Positions 9,602 to 18,878 are shown, numbered from the stretch's first letter. The stretch: 64,000 nt of DNA from JBAZHE01 sp041652555 (GCA_041652555.1 JBAZHE010000004.1:1-64000); one strand, 5' to 3'. Program-made: numbers and translations. Notes: generated by a model not told the origin, from the letters alone.

Positions 9602-11947
9602 GTGATGGAGGAACCAATCTTTTTTAAAAACGCCCTAAAAAAGCGATCCCAAAAAACAAGGATAGCTTGGTTGGTCGCGGTTTTATTTTTGTTTATTATT
9701 CCTTTAACGACTCAAGCGACTATTTATCAGCCTGGCGCAACTTTAAATCCTGATTGTCCGCCTTCGGACGACCCGTCCACTTGTGGCGTAATTGCGCCGG
9801 CCACAGCCGGATCAAATTCTAATATCACTTCACTTAACGGTTTGACAACTCCCCTTTCCGTTGACCAAGGTGGCACCGGTTTGGTAGATGTTGGATCCGA
9901 CGGGCAAGCGCTAATATCTTCTGGCGGAGCTTTAGCCTGGACTGCGCTGGATACTTCAGTTGTTTCAGAAAACGGCGCTTTTTATTTTACCAACGCCCGA
10001 GCTCGTTTGGCTATTTCCTCAACAATTACCGGCCTTTCTTATGCTTCCACTACCGGTATTTTTTCAATAAATTCCGGTTACGAAACAACCTTGGTAGCTT
10101 CGTCCACGCAATGGAATAATTTATATCACAATCCTTCCTTGATTTACGGCGCCTCAGATAATTTAATTTGGACTGATAATTCTATCGGAGTGGCATCAGG
10201 TTATTCAATTCCACTCACGGCTTCTTCAACGCAATGGAACAATTTTTTTCATACTTCAACTACATCACCTTCCTTTAGCTCCACTGGAAATTTCCTTGGC
10301 ACTTGGGATGGCTATGCTACCAATACTTTACCTTACTTAGCTGATACCACTGTTTTGGAACCTTTATGGCGGGCAGCTTCCACTACTGTGTTAACCACGG
10401 ACACCGAACTTGAACCATTGTGGCGAGCGGCTTCATCTACTGTATTAACTACCGCTACTGAACTTGAACCGTTATGGCGGGCAGCTTCATCATCTTTAAC
10501 TATTGCTTCATCTACTCAGTGGAATAAATTTTTTCATGCTTCCACCACATTGCCATATTTAGCTGATACCACTATTTTGGAACCGTTATGGCGAGCGGCT
10601 TCTTCATCTTTGACTGTGGCTTCTTCCACACAATGGAATAATTTATATCACAATCCTTCCTTAATTTACGGCGCTTCGGACAATTTAAGTTGGACCGGTA
10701 ATTCCATCGGCGTAGCCACCGGTTATTCAATTCCGCTCACTGCTTCTTCTTCGCAGTGGAATAAATTTTTTCATGCTTCAACCACTTTGCCATATCTAGC
10801 TAATACCACCGTCTTAGAACCGTTGTGGTGGGCGGCTTCCACTACCGTATTAACTACCGCTACCGAGCTTGAACCTTTATGGCGAGCCGCTTCTTCATCT
10901 TTAACTATTGCTTCATCTACGCAGTGGGATAAGTTCTTTCATGCCTCAACCACATTGCCATATTTAACTGATACTACCGTCTTGGAACCTTTATGGCGCG
11001 CCGCTTCTACTACTGTATTAACTACCGCCACCGAACTTGAACCGTTGTGGCGAGCCGCTTCTTCATCATTGACAGTGGCTTCGTCCACACAATGGAATAA
11101 TCTATATCACAATCCTTCCTTAATTTATGGTGCCTCGGACAATTTAACTTGGACTGGCAATTCCATCGGTGTAGCCACAAATTATTCAATTCCGCTCACA
11201 GCTTCTTCTACGCAATGGAACGGATTCTTTCATGCTTCTTCATCATTCTTTAAACTTGACCAAACTACTCCTCAATCAGTAATCAACGGCGTTCCTTACA
11301 TTGTAAACGGAATTAAAACTCCAAAGATTTATCCAAATGCCGACAGCACAACCGCTATTCAGTTTAACAAAGCAGACGGCACTACTAATGTATTGAACGT
11401 TGATACTACGAATGGAAGGGTTGGAATTGGAACAATTACGCCACAAACCCCTCTCGATGTAGTAGTAAGTCCTGGTGTTAGTATGCTTATAGATTATTAT
11501 GCTGCAGGACGTTCTCCAAGATTTAGTAGTTCTGGTGGTTTTGGGTATTTATATTTTAAACCAGCCAGCCAATACACCATTTTTGATGGTATAGGTAATA
11601 ATAATTCGACATTACAAATACAATCTTATAGCACAGGCGTTGCCGAGCTTAAATTTTTCAATACTAATGGTGGTAGTACAAGCTATAACAAAATTACTAC
11701 TTCTAATTATGGTGGTGGTAACGCTAATTTATCAATAGTTCCAGATGGTGGAAAAGTTGGGATTGGTCTTTTAGCACCAACAGCAGTATTACACCTTAAA
11801 GCCTCTACAGCTACTGCTAATACTGCCAGTTTAAAGATTGACGCTGGTGTTGTCGCTACTACGCCAGTAAGCGGAAATATAGAAAGCGATGGAACGCACT
11901 TATGGTGGACTGATAGCGGAGGAACACGTCATCAATTAGATAATTAA
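9602..11947 (+). CDS. Repetitive secreted fibre-like surface protein
   Basis: First gene of a five-gene plus-strand surface operon. The start may be the GTG at 9602 or the ATG three bases on. A basic N-terminus and a hydrophobic segment at residues about 22-40 act as signal or anchor. Residues about 160-550 are built from repeats of EPLWRAAS (eight copies, one with Trp for Arg), ASSTQWN..FHAS and NNLYHNPSLIYGASDNL (three copies). The last third has the GRVGIGT and KVGIG motifs and the closing LWWTDSGGTRHQL signature of phage-tail-fibre-like bacterial surface proteins. Such proteins trimerise as stalks; the binding target is unknown. A TATAAT lies near 9552. Confidence 0.8.
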   Translation: MMEEPIFFKNALKKRSQKTRIAWLVAVLFLFIIPLTTQATIYQPGATLNPDCPPSDDPSTCGVIAPATAGSNSNITSLNGLTTPLSVDQGGTGLVDVGSDGQALISSGGALAWTALDTSVVSENGAFYFTNARARLAISSTITGLSYASTTGIFSINSGYETTLVASSTQWNNLYHNPSLIYGASDNLIWTDNSIGVASGYSIPLTASSTQWNNFFHTSTTSPSFSSTGNFLGTWDGYATNTLPYLADTTVLEPLWRAASTTVLTTDTELEPLWRAASSTVLTTATELEPLWRAASSSLTIASSTQWNKFFHASTTLPYLADTTILEPLWRAASSSLTVASSTQWNNLYHNPSLIYGASDNLSWTGNSIGVATGYSIPLTASSSQWNKFFHASTTLPYLANTTVLEPLWWAASTTVLTTATELEPLWRAASSSLTIASSTQWDKFFHASTTLPYLTDTTVLEPLWRAASTTVLTTATELEPLWRAASSSLTVASSTQWNNLYHNPSLIYGASDNLTWTGNSIGVATNYSIPLTASSTQWNGFFHASSSFFKLDQTTPQSVINGVPYIVNGIKTPKIYPNADSTTAIQFNKADGTTNVLNVDTTNGRVGIGTITPQTPLDVVVSPGVSMLIDYYAAGRSPRFSSSGGFGYLYFKPASQYTIFDGIGNNNSTLQIQSYSTGVAELKFFNTNGGSTSYNKITTSNYGGGNANLSIVPDGGKVGIGLLAPTAVLHLKASTATANTASLKIDAGVVATTPVSGNIESDGTHLWWTDSGGTRHQLDN
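10090..11240 (+). repeat. Intragenic tandem repeat array in the fibre gene
   Basis: Near-identical DNA blocks encode EPLWRAAS, SSTQWN and NNLYHNPSLIYGASDN units. Synonymous third-position differences between copies suggest selection on the protein repeats rather than very recent duplication. Confidence 0.8.
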
Positions 11948-12005
11948 ATTAAACTACTAAAATTAATAAACTTTAAAAATTAACTCCAAATAAATAATTA
12001 AAACT

Positions 12006-12953
12006 ATGCTTAAAAAAACAAATATCCTAATTTTTCTGCTGGCGCTGATTTTAATCATCACCAGTTGCGGAGCGTATTATTTTTACAGTCGCGCTCATAA
12101 AGCCGAACAAGATCCGAGCATTCTCGCCCAACAAGAAGTCGCCAGTGTCGTCGCCATCGTTGGCCAATTAATGGTTCTTCCCCCCGATGAAACTCCGTTT
12201 TTAGCAACTGTGATGAACAAAGAAAATCTCCAAGACCAGCCGTTTTTTGCCGATGCGGAAGATGGAGATAAGCTCCTGATTTACGCCCAAGAAATGAAAG
12301 CGATTCTTTATCGGCCAAGTACGAACAAAGTTATTAATGTAGAACCAATTGTCTTAAATGCCCCGCAAAAAGCCTTAAAAATAGCTTATTATAACGGCAC
12401 TGAAACAGCCTGGATAACCGACAGCGTGGAAGAAAAAATCCAAACCACTTTTGGCGCTTTAACGCAAACCGCCAGCAAAGGTGAGGCTATTAAAAAAGAT
12501 TATCAAGACACAATAGTTGTGGATTTAACCGGAAAAAATTCCACCAGCACCCAAGTAATCGCCGCTTTTATGGGCGGTAAAATGGGATCATTGCCCGAGG
12601 GAGAAGTCGCGCCGACCGGAGCTGACGCTCTGATTATTTTAGGCAAAAACATCATTGCCCAAGTCTCGGAAAAACAACTCTTAAAAGTCGCTTATTATAA
12701 CGGCTCTGAAACAGTCGGAATAACCGCCGGCATGGAAGAAAAAATCCAAGCCACTTTTGGCGCTTTAACGCAAACTGCCAGCAAAGACAATGCTATTAAA
12801 AAAGATTATCAAGGCATTTTAGTCGTAGATTTGACCGGAAGAAACGCCACCAGCACCCAAGTAATCGCCTCTTTTATAGACGGTAAAGTGGGGTCGTTGC
12901 CCGCGGAAGAAACTAAACCGGAAGCTGATATTCTAATTCTTCTAGGCAACTAA
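12006..12953 (+). CDS. Membrane-anchored protein with two LytR_C-like domains
   Basis: The N-terminus has a short basic start and one hydrophobic helix (residues about 6-28, LIFLLALILIITSCG). The Cys could make it a lipoprotein, but a plain membrane anchor fits as well. Two tandem copies of about 90 residues follow (about 118-215 and 222-314). Each starts with (I/V)AYYNG(T/S)ET, contains EEKIQ.TFGALTQTASK..AIKKDYQ and ends with AD.LI.LG. This matches the pattern of the C-terminal domain of LytR/CpsA/Psr envelope proteins, although no phosphotransferase domain is present. Probably an outer-surface envelope protein co-expressed with the fibre and dockerin/cohesin proteins. Confidence 0.65.
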   Translation: MLKKTNILIFLLALILIITSCGAYYFYSRAHKAEQDPSILAQQEVASVVAIVGQLMVLPPDETPFLATVMNKENLQDQPFFADAEDGDKLLIYAQEMKAILYRPSTNKVINVEPIVLNAPQKALKIAYYNGTETAWITDSVEEKIQTTFGALTQTASKGEAIKKDYQDTIVVDLTGKNSTSTQVIAAFMGGKMGSLPEGEVAPTGADALIILGKNIIAQVSEKQLLKVAYYNGSETVGITAGMEEKIQATFGALTQTASKDNAIKKDYQGILVVDLTGRNATSTQVIASFIDGKVGSLPAEETKPEADILILLGN

Positions 12954-13007
12954 ACACCAATTTAAAATTAAGCTACGCAAAAAAATAGTTATTCCTACCA
13001 ATCTTAA

Positions 13008-14375
13008 ATGAATCTATCTAAAAGTAAAATTTTTATAATTATCGCTTTCTTTCTTCTTGTACCCGCGACAATTTTGGCGTCCGAATCAGACGGGACAATT
13101 CTTTCCGGCCATGAATACGGCTGGGGAGACCAGAGTGGCTGGGTGAATTTTGGTACGACACTGGGCAATGTTCATGTTACTGATACCGGCCTTACTGGTT
13201 ATGCTTGGGCGGCCAATCATGGCTGGATTAACCTTAATCCATCCCTGGGCGGAGTACATAACGACAGTGCTGGCAATCTTTCCGGTTCGGCTTGGGGCGA
13301 ACAATTGGGCTGGATAAGCTTTGCTAATGTTGGAATAGATGCTCAAGGAAATTTTAATGGCACAGCGACTGGCACTTTAGCCGGCACAATTACCTTTGAC
13401 TGCGCTTATTGCGATACTCGCACTGATTGGCGTCCAGCTTCTGCCCGCATCGTCTGTGGCAATGGAATTATTGAAACCGACGAACAATGCGATGGCGGAG
13501 ATTTTGGAGGAAAAACTTGCGCCAGTTTGGGTTATTCTTCCGGATCGTTAAGCTGTCGGGCTGATTGCAGTCTTAATACTTCTGGTTGCTCTTCCGGAGA
13601 CAGTGGAGGCGGAGGAGGAGGTGGCGTGGCTCCGGCTACCACTGTTATTTTTTCCGGCTGGGCTTATCCGAAAAGCATAATAACTCTTTTGAAAGACGCC
13701 CAAGTTGCGGCTACCGGCGTTGCTGGAACCAACGATGCTAGTTTTCAAATAACACTCACCGGTTTATCCGGTGGCAATTATACTTTTAGCGCCTATTCCG
13801 AAGATAGCCGAGGCAACCGCTCTTCTTTATTAACTTTTTCAGTGAGCGTTACTGCTGGCGTCACCACCAATGTCAACGGAGTTTTTATTGCCCCGACCAT
13901 TTCTGTTGATAAAAAAGAAGTGGCACAAGGCGACGACATCACGATTTTCGGGCAAAGCGCTCCTGACAATGAAATTACCATTACGGTTAATTCAGAAGAG
14001 GCTCATTATGCCAAAACAATTTCTGACAAAAATGGCATTTATCTATATAATTTTGATACTGCTCCGCTGGAATTAGGACAACATTTTACTAAATCAAAAG
14101 CAGCCGTAGAAGACAACATCAGCACTTTTAGCAAAACAATAGACTTTTTGGTCAGTACCAAAACCATTATTTCCCCGCCAGCCCCAAAATGCCTACTCAA
14201 AGCCGATTTAAACGACGATTGCAAAATAAATTTAATCGATTTTTCCATTGCCGCTTATTGGTATAAACGACCTTTAAACGCTGACATTAAAATCCTAGAA
14301 ACGGAAAAACTAAACAACGATGGCAAAATTGATTTGGTTGATTTCAGTATTATGGCTTTCTACTGGACTGGTTAG
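13008..14375 (+). CDS. Secreted protein with GYAW/GWI repeats and C-terminal dockerin
   Basis: Signal peptide at residues about 6-25 (IFIIIAFFLLVPATILAS). Residues about 30-115 hold three GW-type repeats (YGWGDQSGWVNF, GYAWAANHGWINLN, GSAWGEQLGWISF). A Cys-rich module of the DUF4215 type follows (CGNGIIETDEQCDGG), then a Gly run, then two Ig-like/Big domains. The last 60 residues are a type I dockerin: two Ca-binding F-hand loops, LNDDCKINLIDFSIAAYW and LNNDGKIDLVDFSIMAFYW, with Asp/Asn at the expected ligand positions. Dockerins bind cohesins, and the next two genes encode cohesin-like domains, so the three products may assemble on the cell surface. Confidence 0.8.
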   Translation: MNLSKSKIFIIIAFFLLVPATILASESDGTILSGHEYGWGDQSGWVNFGTTLGNVHVTDTGLTGYAWAANHGWINLNPSLGGVHNDSAGNLSGSAWGEQLGWISFANVGIDAQGNFNGTATGTLAGTITFDCAYCDTRTDWRPASARIVCGNGIIETDEQCDGGDFGGKTCASLGYSSGSLSCRADCSLNTSGCSSGDSGGGGGGGVAPATTVIFSGWAYPKSIITLLKDAQVAATGVAGTNDASFQITLTGLSGGNYTFSAYSEDSRGNRSSLLTFSVSVTAGVTTNVNGVFIAPTISVDKKEVAQGDDITIFGQSAPDNEITITVNSEEAHYAKTISDKNGIYLYNFDTAPLELGQHFTKSKAAVEDNISTFSKTIDFLVSTKTIISPPAPKCLLKADLNDDCKINLIDFSIAAYWYKRPLNADIKILETEKLNNDGKIDLVDFSIMAFYWTG

Positions 14376-14429
14376 TAAAGTTAATTAGGCATAAAGACGA
14401 GTAAACCCTTAAACACTAATAAAATACCA

Positions 14430-15407
14430 ATGAATATTAACGTTCAAAATACACAAAAAAATATAAGCACTAAAGAAAAAATTACGAAAATTTTGTGTTT
14501 ATTTGTATTTTTATTCGTGTTATTTAGTGTTTTGCCCGGCGTTGCGCAAGGAGCAGAACTCTATATAAATTCTACTAGCACAACAAATGGAGAATACGGC
14601 CTAAACCAGTCCTGGGAAACCAAAGTATTTTTAAACAGCGACGGCGAGGGCATCAACGCGGTGGAGGGGAAATTTTTATTCCCATCCGATCTTTTGGAAG
14701 CCAAAACAATATCCGACGGAAACTCTGTTGTTAATTTATGGGTGGAAAAACCGCAATTAGAATCCGATGGCCAAATCGTCTTTTCCGGCATTACCCCGGG
14801 AGGATACAATGGCGAGCAAGGATTAATTTTCTCGGTTATTTTTTCGTCCAAAAAAGAAGGCGATGGCGTGCTGGGATTAAGCCAGGCAAGGGCGCTTTTA
14901 AATGACGGCCAAGGCACGGTCGCGCCACTTTTAATTTCCAACTGGCAATTTTTGATTTCCCCCGCATTTCCTTCTCCCACCTTGCCAATAGTTGAAGACA
15001 TTTATCCGCCAGAGGAGTTTCTGCCTCAAATCACCCACTCCACAACGCTTTTCAATAACCAATGGTTTTTAATCTTCGCCACTCAGGACAAAAATTCAGG
15101 GATAGACCGCTATGAAGTTAAAGAAAGTAAAAACGCAAAATCCGGTCGCTGGCTGGTGGCAGAAAGCCCTTATCTCCTTCAAGATCAGCAATTAAAAAGC
15201 TATATTTACGTTAAAGCGATTGATCAGACCGGCAATGAACGGATTGAAATACTCCAGCCACGAACACCAATATCAGATTACCAAAACATTATTAATATTA
15301 TCACCCGCAACACCATCGCTTTAATAGTGCTAATTATCGTGCTAGCCCTGATTATTATCGGTTATTTTACTAGAAATCTATGGAGAAAAAAACAAAGAAA
15401 ACGCTAA
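14430..15407 (+). CDS. Membrane-anchored cohesin-domain protein A
   Basis: Signal peptide at residues about 20-45. Residues about 46-185 match the cohesin pattern: an alternating beta sandwich with INAVEGKFLFPSDLLEAKTIS, a VNLWVEKPQ strand, IVFSGITPGG, GLIFSVIF and a final ALLNDGQGT strand. This is the arrangement in many CPR proteins annotated as cohesin. A short Ig-like region follows, then one transmembrane helix (about 290-312) and a basic KKQRKR tail, so the domain faces outward. The 3' end overlaps the next gene by 28 bases, implying co-translation. It is the probable receptor for the dockerin encoded directly upstream. Confidence 0.75.
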   Translation: MNINVQNTQKNISTKEKITKILCLFVFLFVLFSVLPGVAQGAELYINSTSTTNGEYGLNQSWETKVFLNSDGEGINAVEGKFLFPSDLLEAKTISDGNSVVNLWVEKPQLESDGQIVFSGITPGGYNGEQGLIFSVIFSSKKEGDGVLGLSQARALLNDGQGTVAPLLISNWQFLISPAFPSPTLPIVEDIYPPEEFLPQITHSTTLFNNQWFLIFATQDKNSGIDRYEVKESKNAKSGRWLVAESPYLLQDQQLKSYIYVKAIDQTGNERIEILQPRTPISDYQNIINIITRNTIALIVLIIVLALIIIGYFTRNLWRKKQRKR

Positions 15408-17053
15408 TTTCAAAGCGGAACATCATTAATTTTTTAGCCATTGTCGGTTTTATTATCGCGTCTTTTAATTTTGGCCAAGTCGCCAAAGCCGCCTCGCTTT
15501 ATTTTTCTCCGACTTCTGGATCCTACGCCGTGGACAAAAATTTTTCCGTCAGCATCTATATTTCCAGCGCCGATCAGGCAATGAACACAGCTTCAAGCAT
15601 AATTTTATTTCCTAAGGATAAATTAAAAATTATTTCAATTTCTAAAACAGGATCGATTTTTAATTTTTGGGTCAAAGAGCCCGCTTTTGATAACGAAGCG
15701 GGAACGATAACTTTTGAAGGGATTGTACTAAACCCCGGCTTTATGGATAAAAACGGAAAAATTATCACTCTTACTTTTGGTGTCAAAACCGTCGGAACCG
15801 CCTCGCTAAATTTTTCTTCCGGCTTAGTCTTAGCCAATGACGGCAACGGCACCAATATTCCGTCAAGCTGGGGCAAAGCGAATTATTCGCTTACCGCAGC
15901 TACTCCGGCGCCACCGGTTATTGAACCAGTTCCAACTCCAGTCACCGGAAATCCTCTCTCCCCCTCAATTTTTTCTCTTACTCACCCCAACGTTCTTCCT
16001 TGGTATAACAATAATAATCCTCAATTTACCTGGACTATCTCTTCGGACATTACGTCTAGCCGAGCACTCACCGACAGGCTTCCTAATTCACGCCCAACAA
16101 CTACTTACAGCCCGCCTTTTGCCGAAGAAAAAGTCAATAATCTAGAAGATGGCGTTTGGTATCTTCATGTGCAATTAAAAAATAAAGACGGCTGGGGCGA
16201 CATCACTCATTTCCGTTTTCAAATTGACACCAAATCACCAGAACAATTCACTGTAACCTTTGTTGATGGCAAAGAAACCGACAATCCGTACCCGAAAATC
16301 CTCTTAAGAGCAGTTGACGCTTCGTCAGGAATAGATTTTTATCAAATAAAAATCGATGATGGCGAAATTATAACCATCCCAGCTGAAGCCGGAGAAAGTA
16401 CTACTTACACTTTGCCACTGCAAAAACTGGGCGAACACAGCCTTACTGCCCAAGCCTTTGACCGAGCTGGAAATTACGCCACCGCCACCGCCGAAAAATT
16501 TACCATTGAATCCATTCTGCCACCGGTTTTCACCGATTATTCTTCCGCCATATTAAACAACGAAATTTTAATAGCTAAAGGAATGACTTATCCCAACAAC
16601 AGCCTAATTATCTGGTTGCAAAAAAGATCAGAAAATCCGCAAAGTTTTCAGATAGAAAGTGATAAAAACGGCGTCTTTGTCTTTACTTATAGCAAAAAAT
16701 TAAAAAACGGCGCTTACCAACTTTGGGCGGAAACGGTTGATCCTCACGGCGCCAAAAGCGACCCTTCGAAAAAATTAACTATTACCGCCAAACAGCCACT
16801 AATTTGGAAAATCGGCCCCTGGACCATAGATTTCCCAAACATAATGGTTCTCTTCCTAGTATTGATTATTTTCTTAGCCGTCTTACTCCGATATTTGCGC
16901 AAACAAAAAAGTTACCAGCTTCTCAAAGAAGATGTTCGTCAACAGATAAAATTTCTTGAAAAAACCCGAACAAAAAGGTCGCTTACCAGTGAAGAGAAAA
17001 AAGCTATCATACATCTTAGAAAAAGTTTAAGCGAAAAAAATAATCGATTATAA
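15380..17053 (+). CDS. Membrane-anchored cohesin-domain protein B with Ig-like domains
   Basis: Paralogue of the preceding gene. The signal peptide covers residues about 14-37. The cohesin-like domain (about 38-175) has ASSIILFPKDKLKIIS, IFNFWVKEPAFD, ITFEGIVLNPGF, IITLTFGVK and VLANDGNGT in the same order as protein A. Two further beta-sandwich domains follow, a Ser/Thr/Pro region, one transmembrane helix at about 482-505 and a 50-residue cytoplasmic Lys-rich tail with coiled-coil character. A long cytoplasmic tail is unusual for a simple anchor. Last gene of the operon, followed at once by a terminator. Confidence 0.75.
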   Translation: MEKKTKKTLISKRNIINFLAIVGFIIASFNFGQVAKAASLYFSPTSGSYAVDKNFSVSIYISSADQAMNTASSIILFPKDKLKIISISKTGSIFNFWVKEPAFDNEAGTITFEGIVLNPGFMDKNGKIITLTFGVKTVGTASLNFSSGLVLANDGNGTNIPSSWGKANYSLTAATPAPPVIEPVPTPVTGNPLSPSIFSLTHPNVLPWYNNNNPQFTWTISSDITSSRALTDRLPNSRPTTTYSPPFAEEKVNNLEDGVWYLHVQLKNKDGWGDITHFRFQIDTKSPEQFTVTFVDGKETDNPYPKILLRAVDASSGIDFYQIKIDDGEIITIPAEAGESTTYTLPLQKLGEHSLTAQAFDRAGNYATATAEKFTIESILPPVFTDYSSAILNNEILIAKGMTYPNNSLIIWLQKRSENPQSFQIESDKNGVFVFTYSKKLKNGAYQLWAETVDPHGAKSDPSKKLTITAKQPLIWKIGPWTIDFPNIMVLFLVLIIFLAVLLRYLRKQKSYQLLKEDVRQQIKFLEKTRTKRSLTSEEKKAIIHLRKSLSEKNNRL

Positions 17054-17075
17054 TTCGTCGCCAAATTCATAGAAT

Positions 17076-17110
17076 AAAAAATGAAACACTAAAAAGGTGT
17101 TTCATTTTTA
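17076..17110 (+). terminator. Intrinsic terminator of the cohesin/dockerin operon
   Basis: The stem AAAAATGAAACAC/GTGTTTCATTTTT has a short A-rich loop and a T tail. It lies 23 bases after the last stop codon and a few bases before attL. Confidence 0.85.
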
Positions 17111-17113
17111 CTG

Positions 17114-17134
17114 GCGGAGAGTGAGGGATTTGAA
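17114..17134. repeat. attL, left copy of the tRNA-Ser 3' end
   Basis: 21 bp identical to 29490-29510. The match stops exactly at both sides (G versus T before, AATG versus CCCT after). It contains the acceptor 3' strand and part of the T-arm but no tRNA body. Confidence 0.85.
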
Positions 17135-17253
17135 AATGAAAAACGATTTTTAGAATAAGCCTTTAAAATCAAGATTATTCAATGAATATGGGCTGAAAAT
17201 AACTTTTTCAGTTTACCAACATTTACCATTTTTCATCATCTTTTATCGTTTTT

Positions 17254-17274
17254 TGGGCACAGGGTGGGCACAAA
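17254..17274. repeat. Candidate integrase arm-type site, left
   Basis: A 21-bp sequence starting TGGGCACAGGGTGGGCAC, itself two direct copies of a GGGCAC core spaced 11 bp apart. An identical copy lies at 29364-29384. Each copy is just over 100 bp inside its att core, as arm-type sites of tyrosine integrases are. Confidence 0.55.
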
Positions 17275-17320
17275 CTCACCGGCACAATACAGGGAAAACG
17301 ATAAAATGATGATATTTCTA

Positions 17321-17665
17321 TTATTTAATCTTTTTGCTTTTTGTAAAAATCGCATTAAACAAATAATAAAGCAAGCAGGATAAAAAATAATAATAGAGGA
17401 TGTTTAAAGTAAAGCTTAAAACCGAAATTAAAGAATTAATAGCTAGAAAAAATGAGCTATCGTAAGATGAATTGATTACAAGCCCTAAAGTTTTATTTAT
17501 TAAGCTTATTATGAAGTTTATAGGTAAATCAAGGATAAAAATATTTGGAGTATCACCTGGATTTTTCATTCTCAAAACAGACAAAGAATTAAAAAACCCC
17601 GATATATAAACAAATAGGATTGTGATCCAAAATTTAAAGCTGTTTAATTTAAAAAAAGGTTTCAT
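17321..17665 (-). CDS. Small multi-pass membrane protein of unknown function
   Basis: 114 residues with a basic N-terminus (MKPFFKLNSFKFW) and about three hydrophobic segments (about 12-30, 48-66, 80-108), ending in a Lys-rich tail. I recognise no family. It is the last of a minus-strand string of small membrane proteins downstream of the RiPP cluster and separated from the next gene by 13 bases. Transport or self-protection for the peptide is a guess from position only. Confidence 0.55.
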   Translation of the reverse strand: MKPFFKLNSFKFWITILFVYISGFFNSLSVLRMKNPGDTPNIFILDLPINFIISLINKTLGLVINSSYDSSFFLAINSLISVLSFTLNILYYYFLSCLLYYLFNAIFTKSKKIK

Positions 17666-17678
17666 ATATTAATATCAA

Positions 17679-17858
17679 TTAAAAAAAAATCTTTCCAATT
17701 AAAAATAACGGCCAACCAATCATTACTATAATTACACTACTTATTCTTTCGTAAAGAGAAATATTTCTAGTTTCTCCGCCAATAAAATAAATAATTAACC
17801 CGACCAATAGATAAATAAAAATAACACTAAATACAATAATTATTTTTTTATTTTTCAT
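17679..17858 (-). CDS. 59-residue membrane protein with two predicted helices
   Basis: An ATG frame reading MKNKKIIIVFSVIFIYLLVG, then a short polar loop (GGETRNISLYERIS) and a second hydrophobic helix ending GKIFF. It lies between two other small membrane-protein genes on the same strand with short gaps. No homologue is recognised. Its position and helix-loop-helix layout resemble peptide-immunity proteins, but that is inference. Confidence 0.45.
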   Translation of the reverse strand: MKNKKIIIVFSVIFIYLLVGLIIYFIGGETRNISLYERISSVIIVMIGWPLFLIGKIFF

Positions 17859-17889
17859 AGACCTTAATTATATCATTACAACTAAAAAC

Positions 17890-18153
17890 TTATCTTTTTG
17901 TGTTTATTTTTCTAAAAATAAAAAAGGATACTACAATACCAACGGCAGCACCAAGTAACGCTCCGAAGTCGCCACAAGATTCATAACCGCGCAAGCCGAA
18001 CATATGACAGCAAAAACAGCTACAGTCATGACCTGTCACATCACAATCGCTCGCCCCTATCCCCATCATAGAAAACAAACCGAAGACGGCCAAAAGCAAA
18101 GTAAAAAATATCGCCCCGATCAGAAATAATATTTTTTTAATCATCTTATTCAT
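17890..18153 (-). CDS. Small membrane protein with a Cys-rich loop
   Basis: 87 residues: helix 1 at about 6-30, helix 2 at about 63-80, and between them a loop with six Cys (CDVTGHDCSCFCCHMFG...SCGDFG). Paired Cys and one His in the CSCFCCH stretch could bind a metal or form disulphides. The gene starts directly after the stop of the HEMLHF peptidase (stop at 18154, start at 18153), so the two are translationally linked. Function unknown. Confidence 0.55.
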   Translation of the reverse strand: MNKMIKKILFLIGAIFFTLLLAVFGLFSMMGIGASDCDVTGHDCSCFCCHMFGLRGYESCGDFGALLGAAVGIVVSFFIFRKINTKR

Positions 18154-18870
18154 TTACATTTTTTGCACCTCTTCCACTATTTTTAAAATTAAATCCTTTA
18201 TATCTTCTTTTCCGTTTAAAACGAAACTTTTATTTATCTTTTTTACAATCTTATCGTGCTCCGGATAGCTCATAGTTGGTACGCCAAAAACTTTCAACCA
18301 GCTTGGAGAATTTTGCACTATAACATTGAATATTTCCGAGACATTCCAGACAAAAAAATTATATTTTTCTGGGCGATATTTTTTAAAAAGAGAATAAAAA
18401 TATTCATAGAATATGAAATGAAGCATTTCGTGAGCAATGATAACATTGATATATTTGCGCGACCGAAATTTGTAAGGAACTTGGAAGGTTTTATCTTCTA
18501 AAAATCTCGGGTACATACTCCAGATTGTAAAATAAGCTGTGTACTCGCCTTTTGGCCAAGAAAAATCTCCAAACAAATCATTGATCAAATTAAAAAAATT
18601 CGGCTCAATCTTTTTCCAATTGGTTGCAAATATTTTTAAATTCTTATTCATCAATTCAGAATTAATAAAATATTGCTTCTTGATAAATTTCACAAGAGCA
18701 TCATTGTTAGAAATTTTATTATCGGAAAAATATTTTTTTAATTGAGAATAATGCTTAAATACAGCCCACAACAAATTACGCCCATCGTCAAAAGCGGCAT
18801 CAGCGGTAAAGGCTTGCAACGTTTTTATGTCTTTTTTGTAATCTATTTTAAATTTAACTTTTGGATGCAT
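18154..18870 (-). CDS. Putative zinc metallopeptidase (HEMLHF motif)
   Basis: 238 residues from the ATG at 18870. The longer frame starting at 18903 is unlikely because that ATG overlaps the -10 box of a good promoter and would lie at or before the transcription start. The helix VIIAHEMLHFIFYEYF carries an HExxH zinc motif. Downstream, NVSEIFNVIV could supply the third Glu ligand, as in gluzincins. No signal peptide, so it is probably cytosolic. It lies directly downstream of the RiPP operon and has its own promoter. A role in leader-peptide removal or peptide degradation is possible but unproven. Confidence 0.6.
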   Translation of the reverse strand: MHPKVKFKIDYKKDIKTLQAFTADAAFDDGRNLLWAVFKHYSQLKKYFSDNKISNNDALVKFIKKQYFINSELMNKNLKIFATNWKKIEPNFFNLINDLFGDFSWPKGEYTAYFTIWSMYPRFLEDKTFQVPYKFRSRKYINVIIAHEMLHFIFYEYFYSLFKKYRPEKYNFFVWNVSEIFNVIVQNSPSWLKVFGVPTMSYPEHDKIVKKINKSFVLNGKEDIKDLILKIVEEVQKM

Positions 18871-18878
18871 AAAATTAA

